The position numbers were made by a program, and so were the translations under genes. The notes under the pieces are model-generated. The model searched no databases, was not told the origin of the DNA, and saw only the letters and a list, made by a program, of their open reading frames with translations. Positions 1 to 8,771 of a DNA stretch of 64,000 nucleotides are shown piece after piece. The number at the start of each line of letters is the position of its first letter. The stretch's first letter is position 1. The DNA comes from Rallus limicola (Eukaryota; Chordata; Aves; Gruiformes; Rallidae). Where the stretch lies: NCBI GenBank assembly GCA_022605955.1, contig JAKCOZ010000012.1:28543956-28607955 (forward strand). Direction: 5' to 3'.

Positions 1-3000
1 ACTAAATCTAACATTTAAAATAATAACCCTCAGTGCTGCTCCTACTGGAAACCCGCAGTACATTGAGGATTGCTTTCCACTTCTTCCAAATAATTATCTT
101 CCTGGCCCCAGTGAGAATCCCAACATAGACAACAAACACGACCCAGGTTGAAACATCATTTCTGCGACTGACAAAGCCTGTTAGCCTGTTCCTTCGGGCC
201 ACAGGATTTACTGAGTGTCTGAGAGCGATCAGTGCCCTCTCAAGACCCATGTACAATCACACCAATGTGCGTTTGTAACATGTTCTGTACCAACAGTCGG
301 ATTCACAAAAGCACACTTGATCTGTACAAGCACACTGACATGGGAGATGTTTTCTGAATTTACACTTTCAGAGGACACCCTTTAACCACTTAGTACCTTT
401 GATTGCTCAATAGCAGCACTTCCCTCCACAGAACCCAGAGACAACTACCCTTCACTCCTGCTCCCGTGGCATGATGGTACTGCTGAGGTTTGGGGACAGG
501 TACCACCACCACACAAGCTCAGAGGGGAAACCCTCCATGGATCCACCTGGACAACATCTGCTGGATTAGTCTCAAAGCCAAGTGACCGAATTCTTCACAT
601 CAGAAGTTTATTCCAAACAAAACTACTGAGATCATACACACTGTTTAAACAGCCCCTTCTTGCCTTTGAAGAGGAACGTCTTCACAATAGACATTACTCC
701 TCTTTAGAGCAAGCAACAGTAATGGGGTATCACCCTGACTCAGCCTCCCATTTACTAACTTGGGATACATTAAGAGAGGAGTCTACAGCCTTATCAGCAC
801 CAACTCCCAGGAAGTCTCTAGAAACCAGAATAGCCCCTGAGGAGGGTTGTAAAAAGCACCAAGAGGAACCACCCCCTGAGCTCTCACTGCAAAAGCAGGA
901 CCCAAAGCCAAGGATCAGGATCTCTGTCCTTCACTGACAAGGTACATCTGACATTTTCTCTTTGTATTGTCTAGCCATAATCCTCTTAAAACAATGATCA
1001 GCTGTCTGCAGAGGAACTTCAGATTCCTCTTTGGCTTAGTTGCAACACAATTATATGCAGGCATCTCTTAAGAACACAGGAGTAAAAAATACCTTATAAA
1101 AACCTCACACCTCAACATGATCAGGCTGCCAAAACCCAACATTCAAAATCCCATTCAACAAAAACCACACAAGAACCAGAACACCTCCTACTTCAGAGTA
1201 TAAGACAAGCAACAACTGGGTGCTACACGCAGCATGAAGTCTAACCACTTGCACTGCTGAATTTAAAAGAACTTGGTTCACCAATGGATGACGACTAAGT
1301 CTTTCTAGCAATTCTAGTCTCCCAGTAAGAAATTATTTGATATGACCTTAGAATAGTGGTAAGACAAAACAGCAGTAAATATAACAAGATTGAATCCAGT
1401 GTAACAGGTGAAATAATTCAGGGACAAGTTTCAAACAGTAGACACCACATTGTACCAGAACATCTGGATTTCCTCTAACTTCTTTTATTGGAGAAATTAA
1501 AAGTACATCACAAATCACTAAACTCAACTGGGTCATCCAAGCTGTATGTAAGATTGTTGAAAAACTCCAAAATGAGGCTTCTTATTTCAATGGTTCCATG
1601 TGGATTTGTCTTCATCTGACTGTAGAGATTTCACTGTGAAAGCTCTATCTTTGATGGCCTCAACAAGAAGTCACAACCAAAACGTCTCTTCCAGAACAAG
1701 AAACACCTAAGAACTCCTGGTTTTAGTCCTATCCTTTTCAGGTTTTTTAAGCAGAAAGCACTGTCCCATGATCTGAGGTCCTCAAGATTAAATCAAATCT
1801 AACTCTACACTACTTGCTTTAATTAAACTGTCACTAACATGAAGATAATTAAAAACTCCTTATTACTAACGGGAAGAAGCAACTGATATTTTCAAAACCA
1901 GTTCTCATGATTCTGACTTGGCCATTCAGGCATATGATGTTTTGTGAAACATTCAGCTGGTTAGCAGAACAGAAGTTACAGTCACAGGAATCTGTAATGA
2001 ATTATGAAATTCATGAAGTTTTTTTTCTAAATTAAAATCTACCAATTCCTGTCATCATCCTGCCCAAAGAGGACACTGGTGAAACTGGAAGGAAAGAAGA
2101 CCAATCATACTAAAAAATACAACCACTTTTACTACAATAGAAGCAACAATATACTTGAAGCTATCATAATATATTAACCAATACAGTAAATTCAGCACAT
2201 AGCTTACAGCACAAAGAAAGCATTAAAATAGTAGTCAGCAAGGTCAGAAAATGCCAGAACTAGCGTTGCTCTTGCAAACAACATGCAAAAGTACAGTGCA
2301 GTCTTCTCTGTCAAAGAGTTACACACAGACTCTTCCAGGCCCAAGAGTTACAGTCTCAAATGCAAGCAAGAAAGCCTTACAATTCCTGAAACTGCACAGC
2401 TCATTTCTAGACTCGACTCTTAATTGAAGAGGGCAGCTTACTGTACACAGAAATACAGGTAAGTGTAATTAAAGTCTATGCTACAAACCACACAGAAGTA
2501 GTTGATTCTGCATTAGTATGACTCTTCAACTCTTCACACCTGATTTTCCAGTGTGTATAGACAAAGTTCTCCTTAAGTAACCTCAAGCATTTGAGAGTCT
2601 TTTTTATCCCTTCTCACTCTGCATGCTAGAACTCACAAAACAAGCTACACCCCTTGACTGCTGTTATCACAGTGTACTTAGGAGCAGTAAGGCAACTGTG
2701 AAGTACACATGCTGAGCTGGAACACGTCAGACAAGGTACTACCCATCAACATAAGGCAGCAGTAGTATTGTATGTGCAACACAAAATACATTTCTGATTA
2801 CACTTTTAAAAGAAGAGGAGGGTAAAATTTCCTTTCTCATGTGAAGATAAGGATGGATAAATAAGCTTGAATAAGCCAACGATACGGGATAGATACATCT
2901 ATCCGTTGTACCAGACGCTGAGAATGCCTTGCCTACCTCTTAGCACGTTACCAGTGTTGTATTAATAAGAAAGGGTTATGAAGTACAGAGTGATTTTAAC

Positions 3001-3699
3001 CTGAGCACACTGGCTCCCAGATCAGAACAGGCAACCCAAGTGGAGAACGTTCATGTGGCTGCAGCCCCTGTGTCCCAATTAACAGCTTCGCACTTGCCGA
3101 CATGAACAAGCCTCAGGAGCACATTTAGGACAAATGTTGTTAAGAAGTTACATGGCTTGGACACAGAGCAGGTAAGAATATTCAGAACTTTTGGCAACCA
3201 CCCACAAGCCAAGCTCCACAAAGCACATATAAACGTGAAATTTTCAGAAGTATCTCAATCAACCCAAACAATATTTTACATTAGAAGACAACATGGAGTA
3301 ACTCCTCATCCACTCAGCAATGCTCATGCTTCAATTGTCTGCAGAAAGCAGCTCTCTACCCTCCCACAGAGAAAAGCCCGACTTGTACAATGGCATTAAA
3401 TATATTTAAATTCTATTTTACTGCCAAACAGGATTATAATGCTCTGAGCACAACGATACAAAGGCATAAACCTCCATCCCGTCACAAGTTCAGGGAAGGC
3501 ATTCCAAATATTTTGGGCTGCCACGTTAAAATGCACCCAACAAAGTTCACCTTCCAAGACTCCTCCAGTTGAGGACGAACAGATGTCACACAGTCGGCAC
3601 GATAGCTGCCGCGAGTATCTCACACTGCTCCCTGGCTTCTCGCGCTCTGGTGGCATTGCGCCGCACAGACCTGAAACTCGTCCCAGGGCTGTGCAGAGG
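1..3699. other. No recognisable gene (possible first intron of a leftward gene)
   Basis: I read both strands for exons, RNA genes and known repeats and found none I can support. Only short chance reading frames occur. If the CpG island to the right is the RNF13 promoter, this stretch would be part of RNF13 intron 1, transcribed leftwards. That is an inference from synteny; no RNF13 coding exon was seen here. Confidence 0.5.
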
Positions 3700-4720
3700 C
3701 GAGAAGCGATGCGTGCGGGGCGGTTCGCGGTCCGGGCCCGGCACGACGCAGGAATCATCGCTCTCAACCTGCGTTCACGTTCCCAGTAGCGGTTCGGCTG
3801 CCGGACGGGCTACGAGCCTCCCTTCCCCCTAAAACGGCATCTCAGCGCCCAGCCAGGCTCGGCAGCGCCGCGCCCAGTGCAGGGACCCGGCTGCCTTCGC
3901 CCTGGAAGCGATGCTCGGGGGGGGCGCTTCACCCGTCACCCTCGCCCTCCCTCCGCACAGACCGCAACAGCACCCGGCGGCAGAGGGAAGCGCGGCGGCA
4001 CACCGCGGCGGGGCCGGTCGTGGCTCCGCCTGACCCGGGCGGCGCCGCCTCACCGCTCGAAGGGTGGGGGCAAATAAGCGCTGCGCAACGGAGCGACGGG
4101 CCCGGTATCTCCTCAGCCGCCGCGAAGCCAGAGCGCCCGGCGGCAAGGAAGAGGCCCGAGGGGACCCGGCGACCGCACCCCCCGACCCGGCGGCCCTCAC
4201 CTGCGGGCCGGCACAGGGCCCGGCGCCGGGAGCCGAGGGCCGCGCCTAGGCCGACTCCATGGCGCTCCGCGAGCGCTCGGCGACCACGGCGGAAGTCCCG
4301 CCTCGCTGCCGCGCACGGAGGGACAGCGACGGGCCTGGCGCTCTATTGCTCGCCCGGGCTGCCACTCAGCTGCCCGCGCGTGACGCGAGGCAGGCTCTGC
4401 AGCCAGCCCCGCCCGCGCGCTGAGGGCGGGTTTCCTGCGCTGTCACGTCCCGGCGGGGTCCCGTCACGGCTGCCCGCCGGGGCTCGTCTACGTTGCCGCG
4501 GCTCGGTGAAGAGCTGCTGCTCCGGGCTTCGCTACCGTGAAGGACGGCCAAGCAGGCCCCGGCCGGTACGCGGGCAAGCAGGTGTCAGGGAACAAGCGAG
4601 GGCGCCTCTCCCGCCGCTGCCTTGGCGCCGGGCCCCGCCCTGCCGCCGTGCGGGGGTTGGCCGGGCCGGGCGGGGCGGAGGGCGGCTGCTCCTCTACCCG
4701 CCACAGCCAGGCGGGGTGGG
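3700..4720. promoter_or_regulatory. CpG island, probable promoter of a minus-strand gene (RNF13 by synteny)
   Basis: The sequence changes abruptly from AT-rich to very GC- and CpG-rich between about 3.7 and 4.7 kb, as at vertebrate housekeeping promoters. The COMMD2 and WWTR1 islands in this window look alike. No plus-strand gene begins here, but the minus strand has a strong splice donor at 4200/4201, so the island probably drives transcription to the left. In the mammalian locus the next gene in this direction is RNF13, in the opposite orientation to COMMD2 and WWTR1, which fits. The gene name is inference: no RNF13 coding sequence lies in the window. The several long open frames in this stretch are GC-rich artefacts. 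Confidence 0.6.
4201..4260 (-). other. Candidate untranslated first exon (donor end) of a leftward gene
   Basis: Read on the minus strand, the sequence ends in CCGCAG and is followed directly by GTGAGG, a near-perfect 5' splice site, with the intron beginning at 4200. It sits within the CpG island. Upstream of the junction, an ATG at about 4261 runs into a stop codon after four codons, so the exon would be non-coding. The 5' end is not determined; the coordinate given is only the stretch that can be reasoned about. By synteny this could be the 5' untranslated exon of RNF13. A spliced transcript would settle it. Confidence 0.35.
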
Positions 4721-4854
4721 TAGGTAGAACGGGAGGGCCACGGGGAGGCTGCTCAGTAGCTGCCGTGGCGGGCAGGGCAGGCTCAACGTGGAACAAAGCG
4801 CATCTCGTCTGCAAGCCCGGGCACGGCAGGACGATGAGAAACGAATCCAGGCCT

Positions 4855-5715
4855 TCACCCCGCCCCACCCTGCCCTCCCTCCTTCCCGGGCTCAGCTCTG
4901 TCCTCCAGCGGCACAGGGGAATGCTGTTTGGGGTCAGTCTGCACATTCTTCCCCAGTTCCAGCGTGGGGTCCCACCCACGGCAGACAGTCCTCCCCGAAC
5001 TTTTCCAACATGAGTCCTTTCCCACGGGGCTTCAGCTCTTCACCAGCAGCCCCAGCATGGGTCACTGCTATGGGTGCAGTCATAAATCACAGAATGTCTC
5101 TCAGGCACAGACTGCTCCAGCCTGGTCCTCCACAGAGTCAGAAGTCCTCCCAGCAAACCTGCTCCAGCATGGGTCTCTCTCTCTCTCTCTCTTGCTCATC
5201 TCTGTCTCTGTCTCTGTCTCTCCAGGCTGCAGGTCCTGCCAGGGGCTCGCTCCAGTGTGGGTCACAGCTTCTTCCATATGTCTCCCCCTGCTCCAGTATG
5301 GGGCCTCTCCACAGGCTGCACATGGGGTCTGGGCCTTTTCCATGGGCTGTGGGGGGATACCTGCTTCACCTTGGGTTTCTCCACTAGCTGCAGAAGCATC
5401 TTTCCAGCACCTGGGGCATCTCCTCACCCCCTCCCCTGGCCTTGGTGCCTGCACAGCTCCTCACACCTTCTCACTCCCTTCTCTGGGGGCAAAAAGTGGA
5501 TGCTTGTAGCTTTTTTTTTCTTAAATGTGATTCCCAGAGGCACTATGGCTGCCACTGATGGGCTTGTCCTTGGTCAGCCGTGGATTCCACCTTGAGCCCA
5601 GCTGGTGTTTACTCTGTTGGGGCCTGGGGGAAGGCCAGGCTTCTTGCAGAAGCCACCCCTACAGCACTAGACGCTTCCCCACTCCCTGCCCCATTAACTT
5701 TAGCCCAACTTTGTG
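4855..5715 (-). mobile_element. Endogenous retrovirus LTR, minus orientation, diverged
   Basis: This block has the C-rich, internally repetitive structure of a common bird LTR. The unit 'gctccagcatgggtc' and variants recur about every 40-60 bases (near 4960, 5050, 5110, 5162, 5245 and 5290). Then comes a stretch with 'ttcttaaatgtgattccca', and at the right end 'cagaagccacccctacag'. A related element lies at 39971-41023 in the same orientation. Both ends are eroded and I see no target-site duplication, so the boundaries are approximate to about 50 bases. No viral coding region is attached, so it is probably a solo LTR. The family name cannot be given without a repeat library. Confidence 0.7.
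5174..5222. repeat. Microsatellite (TC)n followed by (TCTCTG)n
   Basis: An uninterrupted run of about nine TC units is followed, after a short break, by TCTGTC-type hexamer repeats. It lies inside the LTR at 4855-5715 and is probably an expansion of its C/T-rich sequence. Confidence 0.85.
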
Positions 5716-7925
5716 TTTAAAAAAAATCCAAAACCAACCAGAAAAAGACAATTCAGAAATGTAAACTAAACACATAAAGTAAACAGGAGGGGGGAAGAAG
5801 GGAGATACTTGTATAATTAATGTACTTACTGTGTTATTCCAGTTACTGCTTTTGTATCCTTCAGGGCTTGATAATATCTCATACTTAGTAGTCAGTGAAG
5901 GTCCTTTCCCTTCAGCGCCTTCACTTTGCTTTAAACAAACAGTATTTATAGAACAAGAATTCCAGCAGCCTTTCTCCAAAGTTCTCTTCTATACAGATTT
6001 GTGTCTTCCTTTATGTACTGTTCCCCTTCATGTTGACAATAACATTTTATCTGGGCAAGATACAGAATGTTCCATCCACACAGAAAGGATCTGCCGGCTA
6101 GAGTGCTGACTGCTCAGAAACAGGATGATTTTTTATTCCTTCACCAGATTCATCACAGGTAAAGGAACTTAATTGTATTTGAGATGTTTTGCCTTTGAAC
6201 TGGCTGCTGAGTTTCAGAGCTGGTGAGGTGGGGAGTAAATAGCACATGAGCAGATGTTTCTCGGGTCCATTTTGTTTCACTGTGAAGGAAGGATGTGAAA
6301 TCCACTGTGATTTCTAAAGGGTTTTTTTTTCCTCCAAAATATGAAATACAGGGGCTCTTAATCAATTTATTAATTGCTCATTGCTGTCACACTTGAAAGT
6401 CAGATGTACTTTTACCGTACATGTTGGTTTGGCAGCTTCTGTTCATGTTTGGGTCTGTGTGGCTCTTTGCAGCGCTCTGAGAGCAGTACCAGTGTGCTGG
6501 CAGATGTAATGATGGAGGAGACGGAGGAAACTCATGAAAACCTTCTGGGATTTTCAACTAACATATTACAGTTTCTAGGTTATGATGCCAATCTTTCCTG
6601 TCAGGAGAGTACAATCTCAGTAGTGGGAGATGACATCTGGAGTTCCTTCCCCAGGTCCCAAGGTTACAGGCAGCACTGGCAGTAGGTACAGATCCCTCTA
6701 GCAGCTGCGTCCGCTGTTACCTCAAGGCCAGTGGGGAGCTAACACCCTTCACATGAGTTAGTGGGGACAGTCTCCGCATGTACCTTCTTTCCCCCTCAAA
6801 TGATGAAGCATTCTGCAACATGGCTGGTTTTCTGAGCTCACTCTTAGGACTTTTTACAGTCAGGGACGCTTACGTGCTTCCAACGCTGTCTGGCAGAGCT
6901 CAGGATTCCCAAGTGGGCTGGGTGGCTGCTGAGGAAAGGGCTGCACAGGGAAGGATCCCACCTGTCTTGTGGCACCGCAGGACACCACAGCTAGATGGTA
7001 TGTGCCTCCTGAGCAAATCCTCCTACAGATTCACACCTCCCAGTTAGGTAGATAATACCTTCATATTGCCTATTGGTTCATTACACGTTCCCAGTATTTC
7101 AGTTTGCTTAGTTCTTTCTGCTGGCCAGGTACACTGTGTATTTCTCTGCTCTACCCCACTGACACTGTTACAGCACAGAGGAAACGAGCTGCCGTTTTGA
7201 GCCAGTTGTCCGAGTTCCTGGAATACTTCACCTGCTGTACCTGCAGATGTTCAGGGGGTTTCCTCCTTTCTTCCTGCGTGTAATCTCCTCTGTCTTATTT
7301 CTTTTTCCCCTTCTCTCCCCTTTATACTTGTTTTACAAGAATAACCTTTGTATTCCTTTCTCCCATTTCTAAACTTATTTTCCAGTCACCTTTAGCTTAT
7401 CATTTCACAGACTGCACCTGCATTATGTTCTTGATACGCACACGCATATACCCACGTTTCTTCAAGGTAAACCATAAGTTTTCTGCTTTCTGGTTTAAAG
7501 ACATTATCCAAACACAATGGAAATACAGTTTTATGGTAAAGATTAAGAACAGAAGTCATCTCACCTAGGATTCACTTCCTAGTTTTCTGTGTGTGTGTGT
7601 GAAACCAGAGTTTTTCATTACATGATGTGTATGTTCTGTGGAATTGGGGTAAGAAGTAAAACTTGTGTCTTACTCACAGTTCCCTTTAGGCAGTGTGTTA
7701 CCTCTTGTGAGGCCGATGGGTCAGCCAGCCTGTGGCAGGAGACAGGCACATCCGCAGTGCCACCAGTGTATGTACACACGTGCTGAAGGCTAAGTTACCC
7801 TGAGCAGAGCAGCACAGTCAGGCTGTCAGCCAAGAGACGAGCAGGCAGAATTAATCTGTTTTATTGAAGTCACTTTGCTGTAAACACACGTAGACGAAGG
7901 TGTCGGTTTCCTGCTCCGTTTTGGA
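5716..7925. other. Intergenic, no recognisable gene
   Basis: This is the stretch between the leftward CpG island with its LTR and the LTR next to COMMD2. In mammals ANKUB1 lies between RNF13 and COMMD2. I looked for plus-strand exons resembling its ubiquitin-like and ankyrin parts and saw none. An open frame at 6374-6685 has an AG before it but no recognisable similarity. A short (GT)n run is at about 7590-7602. Confidence 0.55.
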
Positions 7926-8345
7926 TGCCCTGGTTTCAGCCAGGACAGTTAATTTTCTCTCTAGCAACGGCTGGAATGGTGTGCTTGGGAGCTGGGATGA
8001 TACCAGCAGTGCTGGTAACACAGGGATGGTTTAGCTGTTGCCAAGGAGTCGGGGACTTTTCAGTTGTTCATCCTGCCCTGCGAACAAGAAGGTGGGGGGC
8101 ACCCAGGGAGCTGGGGCAGGGGGATAGCAAGGACAGGTGACACAAACTGGACAAGGAGGGTATTCCATGCCAATTATGTCATGTCATGCGCAGCAGAAAG
8201 AGGGGCTGGTGGAGGGGGGAGCACACGGCTCCGGGACGTGCGGTTTGGGACAGCCCAGCTTCGGGACGGCTCTGAGCTGAGCTGCGCGGCCCGGTGAGAC
8301 ACTGCGCCGTGCACAGCAGTTCCCTACGTTTTGCTATGAAGCTCC
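7926..8345 (+). mobile_element. Truncated endogenous retrovirus LTR upstream of COMMD2
   Basis: It begins with TGCCCTGGTTTCAGCCAGGA and parallels, segment by segment, the complete LTR at 54682-55279. Shared parts are the 'ctggtttcag..aggacag' start, 'gctggtaacac' against 'gctgataacac', 'tattccatgccaatta', 'cgggacggctctg', and a GTGAGAxACTGC stretch near 8294. Similarity fades near 8345, well before the 3' part that contains the pyrimidine tract and terminal CA in the other copy. The 3' third of the LTR is therefore missing, and the element joins directly to the COMMD2 upstream region. It carries no coding sequence. Confidence 0.8.
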
Positions 8346-8549
8346 GAACTGCCCGACCCAGCCGCGGGATTGAGGCTTCCCTTGGTGTCTTTTCCCGCTC
8401 TTCCCCCCTGCCCCGTGCTGCTCGGCTCTGGTGCCCGGCAGAGTCCGGGTGGCGGCGGGGCAGCGCCCGTCCCGCAAGGATGCCGCCGTGATCCTTGCGG
8501 CGGGGCGGGGCCAGGCCGCTCCAGACGGGCCGGGCCGCCGCCTGCCGCG

Positions 8550-8557
8550 TGACGTCA
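8550..8557. promoter_or_regulatory. CRE palindrome TGACGTCA in the COMMD2 promoter
   Basis: This is an exact consensus CREB/ATF site, TGACGTCA, 215 bases upstream of the COMMD2 start codon and inside the CpG island. Full CRE palindromes in CpG islands near the transcription start are typical of constitutively occupied CREB/ATF1 sites. Occupancy here is inference. Confidence 0.6.
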
Positions 8558-8655
8558 TTGCGGTGAGGCGACGGCAGCGCGCCGCGCGGCTCCGGCAGGG
8601 ACAGAGGGTTCCGCCGCGGGGACGAGGCCCCGAGACGCCCCGCCGCCGGGGGCCT

Positions 8656-8680
8656 GAGCCGGAGCCGGAGCCGGAGCCGG
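8656..8680. repeat. Hexamer repeat (GAGCCG)4
   Basis: Four perfect copies of GAGCCG plus a partial one, in the COMMD2 5' region just upstream of the start codon and probably in or near the 5' untranslated region. Length polymorphism would be expected. Confidence 0.85.
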
Positions 8681-8771
8681 GCGGCGCCCCGGGGGGCCGC
8701 CCCGTCTCAGATCCCGCCCCGTCCGCGCAGGCGCGTGCCGGGCAGGCACCGCCCTTTCCGGGCGCGCGGGG

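Noticed and set aside
8..256. 82-codon minus-strand frame at the window edge
   Set aside because: Reads somewhat protein-like, but there is no splice site support that I can see and no family similarity. The edge prevents a decision.
4020..4979. Long overlapping open frames on both strands in the left CpG island
   Set aside because: Composition is Arg/Pro/Gly/Ala-rich with no family resemblance. The island more likely contains an untranslated first exon.
4537..5595. Open frames with repeated 'hgss' or 'gcrsc' type peptides
   Set aside because: They follow the internal repeats of the LTR and are not genes.
6374..6685. Plus-strand frame with an AG (ctctttgcag) near 6470, considered as an ANKUB1 exon
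   Set aside because: The translation does not resemble the ubiquitin-like or ankyrin parts of ANKUB1, and there is no convincing donor.
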